A DNA stretch of 64,000 nucleotides from Paracoccus aerius (GTDB lineage: Bacteria > Pseudomonadota > Alphaproteobacteria > Rhodobacterales > Rhodobacteraceae): contig NZ_BNCL01000003.1 in assembly GCF_014656455.1 (NCBI RefSeq), forward strand, positions 248,001-312,000, read 5' to 3'. The notes below the pieces were generated by a model, which saw only the letters and a program-made list of their open reading frames with translations, ran no database searches and was not told the DNA's origin. Below are positions 25,027 to 34,464 of this stretch, piece by piece. The position numbers and the translations under genes are program-made. Each line of letters starts with the position of its first letter. Position 1 is the stretch's first letter.

Positions 25027-25051
25027 CCGCCCCGGCAGGAAGCCGGGGCGG
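25027..25051 (-). terminator. Terminator of the BMP-family ABC operon
   Basis: Perfect 10-bp stem CCGCCCCGGC / GCCGGGGCGG with a 5-base loop just past the stop of the binding-protein gene, followed on the minus strand by CCTTTGCC. The intergenic region to 24920 has one more small palindrome near 24988-25003. Confidence 0.6.
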
Positions 25052-25059
25052 GTGCATGG

Positions 25060-26139
25060 TTACTGCGGCAGCTCGGCCGTGATGCCTTCCACGAAGAAGT
25101 TCATGCCCGACAGTTCCTCATCGGTGGCCGTCTGGCCATCGGCCAGCCAGGCGGAACCGTCGGCCTTATTCAGCGGGCCGGTGAAGGGGTGGTATTCACC
25201 CGCCGCGATCTTGTCGCGCAGGGACTCGGCCTCGGCCTTGACCTCGGCGGGCACGGCGTCCGTGATCTCGCCGATGGCGACGATGCCGTCGCCGATCCCG
25301 CCCCAGACGCCTTCGGGCTGCCAGGTGCCGTCCAGGACGCGGCCCACGCTTTTGACGTAATGCGCCCCCCAGTTGTTATAGACCGAGGACACGCGCGGCG
25401 ACGGCGCGAACGATGCCATGTCGCTGGCCTGGCCGAAGCCGATCTTGCCCTGCTGCTGCAGTTGCGCCAGCGGCGCGGTCGAGTTGGTGTGCTGCAGGAT
25501 CACGTCCACGCCCTCGGCCATCAGGGCGTTGGCGGCATCGGCCTCTTTCGCGGGGTCGAACCAGGTATAGGCCCAGACGACCCGCATCTCGACATCGGGG
25601 TTGACCTTCTTGGCATGGATATAGGCCGAGTTGATGCCCTGGATCACCTCGGGGATGGGGAAGGTCGCGATATAGCCGATCTTGTTCGACTGGGTCATGC
25701 GGCCGGCGATGGTGCCGGTGACGGCCCGGCCTTCGTAGAAGCGGCCGTCATAGGTGCCCACGTTCTCGGTGCGCTTGTAGCCGGTGTTGTGTTCGAACTT
25801 GATGTCGGGGAACTTGGCCGCGACGTTGATGACCGCATCCATATAGCCGAAGCTGGTGGCATAGATCACGTCATTGCCAGCCAAGGCCAGCTGGGTCAGC
25901 GCGCGTTCGGCATCGACGCCCTCGGGGACGTTTTCCAGATAGGTGGTTTCCACCCGGTCGCCGAACTCGGCCTCGACCGCCAGGCGGCCCTGGTCGTGCT
26001 GATAGGTCCAGCCGCCGTCGCTGACGGGGCCGACATAGATGAAGCCGACCTTCAGCGGGTCTTCCTGGGCCCAGCCGGGCAGGGCCAGGCTGATCGTCGT
26101 CATGGCGGCGACGCTGGCGATAAGCTGTCTGCGGTTCAT
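25060..26139 (-). CDS. BMP-family ABC transporter binding protein (nucleoside-type)
   Basis: Periplasmic binding protein of 359 aa in the basic membrane protein (BMP/PnrA) family, which usually binds purine or other nucleosides. The N-terminus MNRRQLIASVAAMTTISLALPGWAQ is a signal peptide with adjacent arginines (possibly Tat) and no lipobox, unlike PnrA lipoproteins. Family marks: KVGFIYVGPVSDGGWTYQHDQG, VIYATSFGYMDAVINVAAKFPDI, GRFYEGRAVTGTIAGRMT and VDVILQHTNSTAPLAQLQQQG. GAGAGGGAC precedes the ATG. It is the last gene of the minus-strand transporter operon, 30 bases after the second permease. Nucleoside specificity is inferred from family and from the transporter type. Confidence 0.9.
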   Translation of the reverse strand: MNRRQLIASVAAMTTISLALPGWAQEDPLKVGFIYVGPVSDGGWTYQHDQGRLAVEAEFGDRVETTYLENVPEGVDAERALTQLALAGNDVIYATSFGYMDAVINVAAKFPDIKFEHNTGYKRTENVGTYDGRFYEGRAVTGTIAGRMTQSNKIGYIATFPIPEVIQGINSAYIHAKKVNPDVEMRVVWAYTWFDPAKEADAANALMAEGVDVILQHTNSTAPLAQLQQQGKIGFGQASDMASFAPSPRVSSVYNNWGAHYVKSVGRVLDGTWQPEGVWGGIGDGIVAIGEITDAVPAEVKAEAESLRDKIAAGEYHPFTGPLNKADGSAWLADGQTATDEELSGMNFFVEGITAELPQ

Positions 26140-26169
26140 GTGTCCCTCTCTCTGATTGGCCCGGCGCGG

Positions 26170-27057
26170 TCAGCGCAGGGCGTGGAAATCCTGCCCCAGC
26201 GATCCGGGGGCCGCGCCGCCCGCGCGGCGGCTGAACTTTTGCCGGGCCGAGATGGCGACCAGCACGATGATCGTCGCCAGATAGGGCGCCATCGACAGAA
26301 GTTGCACGGGCACCCGCACGCCCGCCGCCTGCAGGCGCAGTTGCAGCACGGTGACGCCGCCGAACAGCCATGCGCCCGCCAGAACGCCCACTGCCGTCCA
26401 GTTGGAGAAGACCACGATGGCCAGGGCGATCCAACCTGCGCCCGCCGTCATGCCCTCGGTCCATTGCAGCACGGTCGCGACCGAGATGAAGGCCCCGCCG
26501 ATGCCGGCCATGGCCCCGCCGAAGGCGATGGCGGCAAGGCGCACCCGGCGCACGTCATAGCCAAGCGCATGGGCGGCGTCGTGGTTTTCCCCCACGCCGC
26601 GCAGGATCAGCCCCGCGCGCGACCTGTTCAGGAACCACCAGACCGCGGGCACCATTGCGAGGCCCAGCCATACGATCCAGTTCAGGCCCAGCGGCCCGAC
26701 GCTCATGATGGGTGCTCGCACGCCCTCGACCGGCTTGCCGAACAGCGCGGCGAGGCCCAAGCCAAACAGGGTCAGCGCCAGGCCCGAGGCGACCTGGTTC
26801 GACATCAGGAACTGCGTCAGGATCGCGAAGGGCAGGGCCACCAAGGCACCGGCCAGGGCCGCCACGGCAAAGCCCAGGAAGGCGTCGCCGCTGTAATAGG
26901 CGGTGGCAAAGCCCGACAGGGCGCCAACGATCATCATCCCCTCGACGCCCAGGTTCAGGACGCCCGCGCGTTCGACGACCAATTCGCCCAAGGCCGCGAA
27001 CAGGATCGGGGTCGAGGCCGACAGAAGCAGCAGGAACAGGGCAACGGGGTCGATCAT
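26170..27057 (-). CDS. ABC transporter permease (nucleoside-type, second subunit)
   Basis: Inner-membrane permease of 295 aa in the branched-chain/sugar (BPD_transp_2) family, matching the YufQ/NupC-like subunit of BMP importers. About eight hydrophobic helices are visible; characteristic stretches are FAALGELVVERAGVLNLGVEGMM near residue 20, RAGLILRGVGENHDAAHALGYDV near 145, and AIAFGGAMAGIGGAFISV near 180. The ATG at 27057 overlaps the stop of the preceding permease gene by 4 bases, so translation is probably coupled. The long upstream extension of this frame runs through the other permease gene and is not real. Confidence 0.92.
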   Translation of the reverse strand: MIDPVALFLLLLSASTPILFAALGELVVERAGVLNLGVEGMMIVGALSGFATAYYSGDAFLGFAVAALAGALVALPFAILTQFLMSNQVASGLALTLFGLGLAALFGKPVEGVRAPIMSVGPLGLNWIVWLGLAMVPAVWWFLNRSRAGLILRGVGENHDAAHALGYDVRRVRLAAIAFGGAMAGIGGAFISVATVLQWTEGMTAGAGWIALAIVVFSNWTAVGVLAGAWLFGGVTVLQLRLQAAGVRVPVQLLSMAPYLATIIVLVAISARQKFSRRAGGAAPGSLGQDFHALR

Positions 27058-28130
27058 GCCGTAACCCTTCTGGTGAGGCGGTAACGGGTCAGCAGGTCGA
27101 AGCCCAGCAGGAAGAACAGCAGCATCCCCTGGAAGACCTGCACGGTGGCGGCGGGCAGGTTCATCGTCAGTTGCGCCAGTTCCCCGCCGATATAGGTCAG
27201 CGCCAGAAGCAGCCCGGCCAATAGGATGCCCACGGGGTGCAACCGGCCCAGGAAGGCCACGATGATGGCGGTGAAGCCATAGCCCACGCCGACCTTGTCG
27301 GTGATCTGGCCCGCCGGCCCCGCGACCTCGAACAGGCCCGCCATGCCGGCAAGCGCGCCTGACAGGCCCAGGCAGAAGGCCACCAGGGTTTCCGGCTTCA
27401 CCCCTGCGAAGCGGGCGGCGCGGGGGGCGGTGCCGGCGGCGCGGATGTGGAAGCCCCGGATATGACGGCTCATCAGGAACCAGGTCGCCAGCACGGCGGC
27501 GGCTGCCGCGACCACGCCCCAATGCGCGCCCGTCCCGGCGATCAGTTCCGGGTTCGATGCTGCGGGATATTGTTGCAGGTTGCGCGACCCGGGCATCCCG
27601 AAGCCCTCGGGGTTCTTCATCGGCCCGAATGCCATCCATGCGGCGATGCGCTGCGCGACATAGACCAGCATCAGCGACACGAGGATCTCGGACGCGCCGA
27701 ACCAGTTGCGCAAAAGCGCCGGGATCATGCCCCAGGCCCAACCGCCAAGGGCGCCCGCGACCACCATGGCGGGAAAGATCCACATCTCGGGGGCGGGATA
27801 GGCGGCAAGCGCCACGGCGGCGCCGGTGATGGCGCCGATGATGTATTGCCCTTCGGCCCCGATGTTCCAGATGCCCGCGCGAAAGCCCACGGCAAGGCCG
27901 GATGCGATCAGGATCAGCGGCGCCGCCTTGACCAGCAGTTGCTGGCGGGAATAGCCGGCGGCGGGACCGAACAGCGGATCCCAGAAGATGGTGCGGATCG
28001 CAGACACCGGGTCATAGCCCATGATGGCGAACAGCAGCCCGCCCGCCAGCATGGTGGCCGCCACCGCCATGACCGGGGTCGCGATCTGCCAGAAGGCCGA
28101 GGTTTCAGTGCGGGGGACAAGGCGGATCAT
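27054..28130 (-). CDS. ABC transporter permease (nucleoside-type, first subunit)
   Basis: Inner-membrane permease of 358 aa, YufP/NupB-like, partner of the shorter permease. It begins MIRLVPRTETSAFWQIATPVMAV with the first helix right after. GLAVGFRAGIWNIGAEGQYIIGAI near residue 85 is the conserved family signature, and GAGGWAWG-like glycine patterns and RHIRGFHIRAAGTAPRAARFAGV near 220 mark the cytoplasmic coupling region. Start and stop overlap its neighbours by 4 bases each (ATGA), giving a tightly coupled ATPase-permease-permease set. Confidence 0.92.
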   Translation of the reverse strand: MIRLVPRTETSAFWQIATPVMAVAATMLAGGLLFAIMGYDPVSAIRTIFWDPLFGPAAGYSRQQLLVKAAPLILIASGLAVGFRAGIWNIGAEGQYIIGAITGAAVALAAYPAPEMWIFPAMVVAGALGGWAWGMIPALLRNWFGASEILVSLMLVYVAQRIAAWMAFGPMKNPEGFGMPGSRNLQQYPAASNPELIAGTGAHWGVVAAAAAVLATWFLMSRHIRGFHIRAAGTAPRAARFAGVKPETLVAFCLGLSGALAGMAGLFEVAGPAGQITDKVGVGYGFTAIIVAFLGRLHPVGILLAGLLLALTYIGGELAQLTMNLPAATVQVFQGMLLFFLLGFDLLTRYRLTRRVTA

Positions 28131-29647
28131 AGGTGGGCCACCTCCATCCCATGTGCGCCGCCCAGCATCAGGCCGATCTGGTCCAGCGTCAGCCCCTCGG
28201 TCGGGACGGGGGCGGAAAGGCGGCCTTCGTTCAGCGCGCAGAAACGGTCGGAAAGTTCCAAAATCTCGTCCAGGTCCTGGGAAATCACGATGACGCCCGC
28301 GCCCTGTCCCGCCAGGTCCAGCAGCGACTGGCGCACGGCGGCGCTGGCGCCCGCATCCACGCCCCAGGTGGGCTGGTTCACCACCAGCACGCGGGGGGCC
28401 TGCATCACCTCGCGCCCGATGACGAATTTTTGCAGGTTGCCGCCCGACAGCGCCTTGGCGGCGGTGCCGGGGCCGGGGGTGCGCACGTCGAAGGCGCGGA
28501 TCACGTCCTGCGCGAAAGCGCGGGCGGCCGGGCGGTCGATCAGGCCCTTGCGGACCAAATGCCTGCGCGCGCCTGCCGTCAGCAGCGTGTTTTCGGTCAG
28601 GCTGAAATCGGGAACGGCCGCATGGCCCAGCCGATCCTCGGGCGCGGCCAAAAGGCCTGCGGTGCGCCGTGCCTCGGGGCCAAGACGCGACAGGTCGGCG
28701 CCTTCCAACAGGATCGAGCCGGAGGCGCTGCGAGCCTCGCCCGACAGCGCCGACAGCAATTCGTCCTGGCCGTTCCCGGCGACGCCGCCGATGCCCAGAA
28801 TCTCGCCCGCGCGCAGGGTCAGGGCGACGGATTTCAAGGCCGTGCCTTCCGCCGTTGGGGCAGGCAGGGACAGGTCCTTGACCTGCAGCAGCACCTCGCC
28901 CGCCTGCCGTCCGCTGCGGTCGATGGGGCGCATTTCCCCGCCCACCATCATCGCGGCCAGGGTCCGGGCGGAATGTTCGCGCGGGTCGCAACTGTCCACC
29001 ACCCGGCCGTGGCGCAGGATCGTGGCGCGGTCGCAATGGGTGCGGATTTCTTCCAGCTTGTGGCTGATATAGAGGATCGCGGTCCCGTGGCCCGCCAGCT
29101 TGCGCAGGGTGGCGAACAGCAGTTCGGCCTCTTGCGGGGTCAGGACGCTGGTCGGTTCATCCATGATCAGCAGGCGGGGGTTCTGCAACAGGCAGCGGAT
29201 GATCTCGACTCGCTGGCGTTCGCCCGCGGACAGGGTGACGATGCGGCGGGCGGGGTTCAGGGGCAGGCCGAAATCCTGGCTGACCTGCGCGATCCGGGCA
29301 GAGAGTTCACGCCGGGGCGGCGGATTCTCCATCCCCAAGGCGATGTTTTCGGCCACCGTCAGCGCGTCGAACAGCGAAAAATGCTGGAACACCATCGCGA
29401 CGCCTGCCGCGCGCGCGGCGCGGGGATCGGCGGGCTGGTGCGGCTGGCCGTTCAGGGTCATGTCCCCCTCGTCCGGGCGGACGAGGCCATAGATCATCTT
29501 CACAAGCGTGGATTTGCCCGCGCCGTTCTCGCCCAGCAGGGCATGGATTTCCCCCGGCGCGACCGTAAAGGACACATCGTCATTGGCGCGGACACCGGGA
29601 TAGGATTTGCCGATCCCCCTGGCCTGGAAAACTGCCGCGTCGGTCAA
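28127..29647 (-). CDS. ABC transporter ATPase (nucleoside-type, tandem domains)
   Basis: Cytoplasmic ATPase of 506 aa with two nucleotide-binding domains, like RbsA and NupO. Domain 1 has Walker A GENGAGKST, signature LSAGERQRVEI and Walker B LLIMDEPTSVLT. Domain 2 has a degenerate Walker A (GVAGNGQDELL) but keeps LSGGNLQKFVI, the pattern usual for the second half of this family. The start is TTG at 29647 with AAGGGGAC upstream; no better start is available before the conserved FQARGIGKSYPGV. It is the first gene of the operon and lies divergent from dnaE, the two sharing 95 bases of upstream DNA. Confidence 0.92.
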   Translation of the reverse strand: MTDAAVFQARGIGKSYPGVRANDDVSFTVAPGEIHALLGENGAGKSTLVKMIYGLVRPDEGDMTLNGQPHQPADPRAARAAGVAMVFQHFSLFDALTVAENIALGMENPPPRRELSARIAQVSQDFGLPLNPARRIVTLSAGERQRVEIIRCLLQNPRLLIMDEPTSVLTPQEAELLFATLRKLAGHGTAILYISHKLEEIRTHCDRATILRHGRVVDSCDPREHSARTLAAMMVGGEMRPIDRSGRQAGEVLLQVKDLSLPAPTAEGTALKSVALTLRAGEILGIGGVAGNGQDELLSALSGEARSASGSILLEGADLSRLGPEARRTAGLLAAPEDRLGHAAVPDFSLTENTLLTAGARRHLVRKGLIDRPAARAFAQDVIRAFDVRTPGPGTAAKALSGGNLQKFVIGREVMQAPRVLVVNQPTWGVDAGASAAVRQSLLDLAGQGAGVIVISQDLDEILELSDRFCALNEGRLSAPVPTEGLTLDQIGLMLGGAHGMEVAHL

Positions 29648-29742
29648 ACTTTGTCCCCTTGGTCAAATCCTTGCCCTGCTTATCCCGGCTTCGCCCCCTT
29701 GGGCAATTGCGCTGTTTCGGCAGGTTGCGATAGAACCCGTCC

Positions 29743-32700
29743 ATGCCTTCAGAAAATCCCCGATTCATCCATCTGCGCACACATTCCGAGCATTCGTTGC
29801 TTGAAGGTGCCATCCCGGTCGGCAAGCTGCCGGGACTGGCCGCCGATGCCGGGATGCCCGCCGTCGCGCTGACGGATACCAACGCGATGTTCGCGGCGCT
29901 GGAATTCAGCGTGAAGGCGATGGACAAGGGCGTGCAGCCGATCATCGGTTGCCAGATCACCCTGCAGGACGGGGCGACGGGGCCGGTCGTGCTGCTGGCG
30001 CAGAACCAGGCGGGCTGGCTGAACCTGATGGCGCTGTCGACATGCCTTTACCTGCGCGACGGCGGCGCGCTGCCCCATATCACCGTGGATGAATTATGCG
30101 CGCGGTCGGAAGGCCTGATCTGCCTGACCGGTGGCGCGACCGGGCCGCTGGGCTGCCTGATCGCGCAAGGGCAGCGCGACAAGGCCGATGCCCTGGCCGA
30201 CCGGCTGGCCGCCGCCTTTCCGACCCGGCTTTACGTCGAATTGCAGCGCCATCCAGGCGAGAACGGGCAGCTGATGCCCGCCGAGACCGCGTCCGAGGCG
30301 GGGCTGATCGACCTGGCCTATGCCAAGAACCTGCCGCTGGTCGCGACGAACGATGTCTATTTCCCCAAGGCGTCGATGTTCGAGGCCCATGACGCACTGA
30401 TCTGCATCGCGGAAAAGGCCTATGTGGACCAGTCGCAGCCCCGCCGCCGCCTGACGCCGCAGCATTACTTCAAGACGGCCGAGGAAATGGCCGTGCTGTT
30501 CGCCGACCTGCCCGAGGCCCTGGAAAACACCGTCGAGATCGCGCGCCGCTGCGCCTTCGCCGTCAAAAAGCACGCCCCGATCCTGCCGCGCTTCGCCGAC
30601 GACGAGGTCAGCGAGTTGCGCCGCCAGGCGCGCGAAGGGCTGGAGCGTCGGCTGGCCGTCATCCCCCATGCCGTCAGCGTCGAGGAATACCACCAGCGGC
30701 TGGAGTTCGAGCTGGGCATCATCGAGCAGATGGGCTTTCCCGGCTATTTCCTGATCGTGGCGGATTTCATCGGCTGGGCCAAGGAACGCGACATTCCCGT
30801 GGGGCCGGGCCGGGGGTCGGGCGCGGGCAGCCTTGTGGCCTATGCGCTGACGATCACCGACCTGGATCCGCTGCGCTACAACCTGCTGTTCGAACGCTTC
30901 CTGAACCCCGAACGCGTCTCGATGCCGGATTTCGACATCGACTTCTGCATGGACCGGCGCGAGGAAGTGATCCGCTATGTCCAGAACAAATACGGGGCCG
31001 AGAAGGTGGGCCAGATCATTACCTTCGGCGCGCTTCTGTCCAAGGCCGCCGTGCGCGACGTGGGCCGCGTGTTGCAGATGCCCTTCGGCCAGGTGGACCG
31101 CCTGTCCAAGATGATCCCGGTCGAGGGCGTGAAGCCCGTCAGCATCGCCAAGGCCCGCGCCGACGAGCCCCGCCTGCGCGAGGCCGCCAAGGAGGAGGTC
31201 GTCAAGCGCCTGCTGGACTATGCCGAGCAGCTTGAGGGGCTTTACCGCAACGCATCCACCCATGCGGCGGGCGTGGTAATCGGCGACCGGCCGCTGGACC
31301 AGCTTGTGCCGCTGTATCGCGATCCGGCATCCGACATGCCGGCCACGCAGTTCAACATGAAATGGGTGGAACAGGCCGGGCTGGTGAAGTTCGACTTCCT
31401 GGGCCTCAAGACGCTGACGGTGATCCAGAACGCGGTGGACCTGATCAACGGCGGCGGGCGCCCGCTGCATGTCGCGGCGGACGGGCGCAAGCTTTACGAT
31501 CCGGCGCCCGGGACGGAGAACCAGATCAACCTGATCCCGCTGGATGACAAGGCCACCTATGACCTGTTCGCCAGCGCCAAGACGGTCGCGGTGTTCCAGG
31601 TGGAATCCAGCGGCATGATGGACGCGCTGCGGCGCATGAAGCCCACCTGCATCGAGGATATCGTGGCGCTTGTCGCGCTCTATCGTCCCGGCCCGATGGA
31701 GAACATCCCGACCTATTGCGAGGTCAAGAACGGGCTGCGGGAACTGGAATCGCTGCACCCCTCCATCGACCCGATCCTGGCGGAAACCCAGGGCATCATC
31801 GTCTATCAGGAACAGGTGATGCAGATCGCGCAGGTCATGGCGGGCTACAGCCTGGGCGGCGCGGACCTGTTGCGCCGCGCTATGGGCAAGAAGATCGCCT
31901 CCGAGATGGCCAAGGAACGCCCGAAATTCGTCGATGGGGCGGTGGCGAACGGCGTGGACGCCAAGAAGGCGGGCGAGGTCTTCGACCTGCTAGAGAAATT
32001 TGCCAACTACGGCTTCAACAAGTCGCACGCGGCGGCCTATGCCGTGGTCAGCTATCAGACCGCCTGGCTGAAGGCGAACCACCCGGTCGAGTTCATGGCC
32101 GCGGTGATGAACTGCGACATCCACCTGACCGACAAGCTGGCGATCTACAAGCGCGAATGCGACCGCATGGGCATCACGATCGTGCCGCCCTGCGTGAACC
32201 GGTCCGCGCCCACCTTCAGCGTGCGCGAGGGCCGCATCCATTACGCCCTGGGCGCGCTGAAGGGCGTCGGCGTGGACGCGATGAAGCTGATCCATGACGC
32301 GCGGGGCGACACGCCCTTCCGCGACATCCACGACCTCGCCCGCCGCGTCGACATGAAGCGCGTGGGCAAGCGCCCGCTGGAGATGCTGGCCCGCGCCGGG
32401 GCCTTCGACGTGCTGGACGACAACCGCGCCCGCGTGGTCAAGGGGCTGGACGCGCTTTGCGCTTGGTCGGCTGCGGTGCAGGAACAGGCGGCCTCCAGCC
32501 AGACATCCCTTTTCGGCGGGGGAGAGGATCTGCCGCCGCCGCGTGCGCCCATCACGGGGGTCTGGCTGCCCACTGAAAAGCTGGCCGAGGAACACAAGGC
32601 CGTGGGCTTCTACCTGTCCGGGCATCCGCTGGACGATTATCTGCCCGCGCTCAAGCGCAAGAAGGTCATGACCCTGGCCGAGATCAGCCAGGAGGCCTTG

Positions 32701-33213
32701 GGCGGACCCCTGGTCGCCAGCATCGCGGGCACGGTCGCCGCGCGGATGGAACGCAAGTCCGCCAAGGGCACGCCCTATGCCTTTGTCAGCCTGTCCGACC
32801 CGACCGGGCTATACGAGGTGACGGTGTTTTCCGACCTGCTGACCGCGTCCCGCGACCGGCTGGAGCCGGGGCAGAACGTAGTCTTGCAGGTCAAGGTCGA
32901 ACCCTCGGGCGACGGGGTCAAGATGCTGGCGAACTCGGTTGCGGCCATGGACGAGGTGGTGGCGGACGCCGGGGCGGGCTGCCTTGCCGTGGAAATGCAG
33001 GGCAGCGACACCATCGCCCGCCTGGCCGAGACATTGGCCCGCATCCGCACCGAGATCACCGTGCCCGCCCGGTCGCGTGGCCCCGTGTTGCTGCGCATCC
33101 GCGAAGGCGACGAGGTGATCGAGATCGAGGTGGCGAATGACGCCCCCCTGACCACCCCCGCCCGACAGGCCCTGCGCGCCGTCCCCGGTGTCCTGGACGT
33201 GGTCGAGGAATAG
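29743..33213 (+). CDS. dnaE: DNA polymerase III alpha subunit
   Basis: Replicative polymerase catalytic subunit of 1156 aa. The N-terminal PHP domain starts at FIHLRTHSEHSLLEGA; the polymerase C-family core carries the catalytic aspartates in MPDFDIDFCMDRREEVI (near residue 390), then YVQNKYG, the finger region VALYRPGPMENIP and the SHAAAYAVVSYQTAWLKANHP block near 755. The tandem HhH region and an OB fold follow, with the beta-clamp binding segment QTSLFGG near 923. Length and order are those of DnaE1, not the error-prone DnaE2. It is transcribed alone, 63 bases before ruvC. Confidence 0.96.
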   Translation: MPSENPRFIHLRTHSEHSLLEGAIPVGKLPGLAADAGMPAVALTDTNAMFAALEFSVKAMDKGVQPIIGCQITLQDGATGPVVLLAQNQAGWLNLMALSTCLYLRDGGALPHITVDELCARSEGLICLTGGATGPLGCLIAQGQRDKADALADRLAAAFPTRLYVELQRHPGENGQLMPAETASEAGLIDLAYAKNLPLVATNDVYFPKASMFEAHDALICIAEKAYVDQSQPRRRLTPQHYFKTAEEMAVLFADLPEALENTVEIARRCAFAVKKHAPILPRFADDEVSELRRQAREGLERRLAVIPHAVSVEEYHQRLEFELGIIEQMGFPGYFLIVADFIGWAKERDIPVGPGRGSGAGSLVAYALTITDLDPLRYNLLFERFLNPERVSMPDFDIDFCMDRREEVIRYVQNKYGAEKVGQIITFGALLSKAAVRDVGRVLQMPFGQVDRLSKMIPVEGVKPVSIAKARADEPRLREAAKEEVVKRLLDYAEQLEGLYRNASTHAAGVVIGDRPLDQLVPLYRDPASDMPATQFNMKWVEQAGLVKFDFLGLKTLTVIQNAVDLINGGGRPLHVAADGRKLYDPAPGTENQINLIPLDDKATYDLFASAKTVAVFQVESSGMMDALRRMKPTCIEDIVALVALYRPGPMENIPTYCEVKNGLRELESLHPSIDPILAETQGIIVYQEQVMQIAQVMAGYSLGGADLLRRAMGKKIASEMAKERPKFVDGAVANGVDAKKAGEVFDLLEKFANYGFNKSHAAAYAVVSYQTAWLKANHPVEFMAAVMNCDIHLTDKLAIYKRECDRMGITIVPPCVNRSAPTFSVREGRIHYALGALKGVGVDAMKLIHDARGDTPFRDIHDLARRVDMKRVGKRPLEMLARAGAFDVLDDNRARVVKGLDALCAWSAAVQEQAASSQTSLFGGGEDLPPPRAPITGVWLPTEKLAEEHKAVGFYLSGHPLDDYLPALKRKKVMTLAEISQEALGGPLVASIAGTVAARMERKSAKGTPYAFVSLSDPTGLYEVTVFSDLLTASRDRLEPGQNVVLQVKVEPSGDGVKMLANSVAAMDEVVADAGAGCLAVEMQGSDTIARLAETLARIRTEITVPARSRGPVLLRIREGDEVIEIEVANDAPLTTPARQALRAVPGVLDVVEE

Positions 33214-33276
33214 CTTTGACCCTAGGCAAATGTTCGCGTTTCGTGCTAGGCCTGCGGAAAACCGAAAGGGCAGTTC

Positions 33277-33771
33277 ATGCGCGTTCTGGGCATTGATCCG
33301 GGGCTGAGGAACATGGGTTGGGGCGTGATCGCGGTTGACGGATCGCGCCTGCGCCATGTGGCCAATGGCGTGATCCAGACCGACGGGGGCGATCTGGGCG
33401 TGCGGCTGTTGCAGCTTTACCGCGGCCTGACGGCAGTGATCGCGGCCCATGCACCGGATGCCGCGGCCGTCGAACAGACCTTCGTCAACAAGGATGCCGT
33501 CGGCACGCTGAAGCTGGGCCAGGCGCGCGGCATCGCCCTGCTGGCCCCGGCCGAGGCCGGGCTGGCCATCGGGGAATACGCCCCCAACGCCGTCAAGAAG
33601 ACCGTGGTCGGCGTAGGCCATGCGGGCAAGGAACAGGTGCAGCACATGGTCAAGGTCCAGCTTCCCGGCGTCACCTTCGACAGCGCCGATGCCGCCGATG
33701 CCCTTGCCATTGCCATCTGCCATGCCCGCCATCTTCAAGGCCGGACCCTGCGCATTGCGAGAACGGCATGA
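33277..33771 (+). CDS. ruvC: Holliday junction resolvase RuvC
   Basis: Endonuclease of 164 aa that cuts four-way junctions in recombination repair. The acidic catalytic residues are visible in [13 protein letters not shown] (D7), [11 protein letters not shown] and the C-terminal [38 protein letters not shown] is the usual DNA-contact region. AAAGGGCAG precedes the ATG. Its stop overlaps the ruvA start by 4 bases, as expected for coupled translation. Confidence 0.96.
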   Translation: MRVLGIDPGLRNMGWGVIAVDGSRLRHVANGVIQTDGGDLGVRLLQLYRGLTAVIAAHAPDAAAVEQTFVNKDAVGTLKLGQARGIALLAPAEAGLAIGEYAPNAVKKTVVGVGHAGKEQVQHMVKVQLPGVTFDSADAADALAIAICHARHLQGRTLRIARTA

Positions 33772-34454
33772 TCGGCCGCATCGCCGGGATCATCCTGCAC
33801 CGCGCCCGCGACCACGTCCTGATCGACGTGCGGGGCGTCGGCTATATCGTCCATGTCAGCGAACGCACCGCCGCCAGCCTGCCGCCGGTGGGGCAGGCGG
33901 TCGCGCTTTATACCGACCTGATGGTGCGCGAGGATCTGCTGCAACTGTTCGGCTTCACGTCGATGCTGGAAAAGGAATGGCACCGGCTGCTGACGGGCGT
34001 GCAGGGCGTTGGCGCCAAGGTGTCGCTGGCAATCCTGGGAACGCTGGGGGCCGAGGGGCTGGGCCGCGCCATCGCGTTGGGCGACTGGGCGTCCGTCCGC
34101 AAGGCGCAGGGGGTAGGGCCGAAGCTTGCCCAGCGGGTGGTGCTGGAGCTGAAGGACAAGGCGCCCTCGGTCATGGCGCTTGGCGCGACGCTGAGCGTGG
34201 ACATGGGCGTACCGCTGGTCGAAACGGATGCCGCTGTCCTTGAACCTGCCGGTGCCCCCGCCAGGCCTGCTGCGCCATCGGACGCGATGCTTGCCGCGCG
34301 CGCGACCTCGGACGCGCTGTCCGCACTGTCCAATCTGGGCTATGCTGCCAGCGAGGCCGCGCAGGCTGTGGCCGAGGCGCAGGCGCGGGAACCCGCCGCC
34401 CAAACTCCCGCGTTGATCCGCGCGGCGCTGCGCCTGCTTGCGCCGAAGGAATAA
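33768..34454 (+). CDS. ruvA: Holliday junction branch migration protein RuvA
   Basis: DNA-binding subunit of the RuvAB branch-migration motor, 228 aa (slightly long; E. coli has 203). The OB-fold domain ([26 protein letters not shown]...) is followed by helix-hairpin-helix motifs [15 protein letters not shown] and [16 protein letters not shown], a flexible Ala/Pro-rich linker (about 150-180) and the C-terminal RuvB-contact domain [21 protein letters not shown]. The linker is longer than usual. Overlaps ruvC by 4 bases and is followed 10 bases later by htpX rather than ruvB. Confidence 0.95.
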   Translation: MIGRIAGIILHRARDHVLIDVRGVGYIVHVSERTAASLPPVGQAVALYTDLMVREDLLQLFGFTSMLEKEWHRLLTGVQGVGAKVSLAILGTLGAEGLGRAIALGDWASVRKAQGVGPKLAQRVVLELKDKAPSVMALGATLSVDMGVPLVETDAAVLEPAGAPARPAAPSDAMLAARATSDALSALSNLGYAASEAAQAVAEAQAREPAAQTPALIRAALRLLAPKE

Positions 34455-34464
34455 GGGGGTTCTG

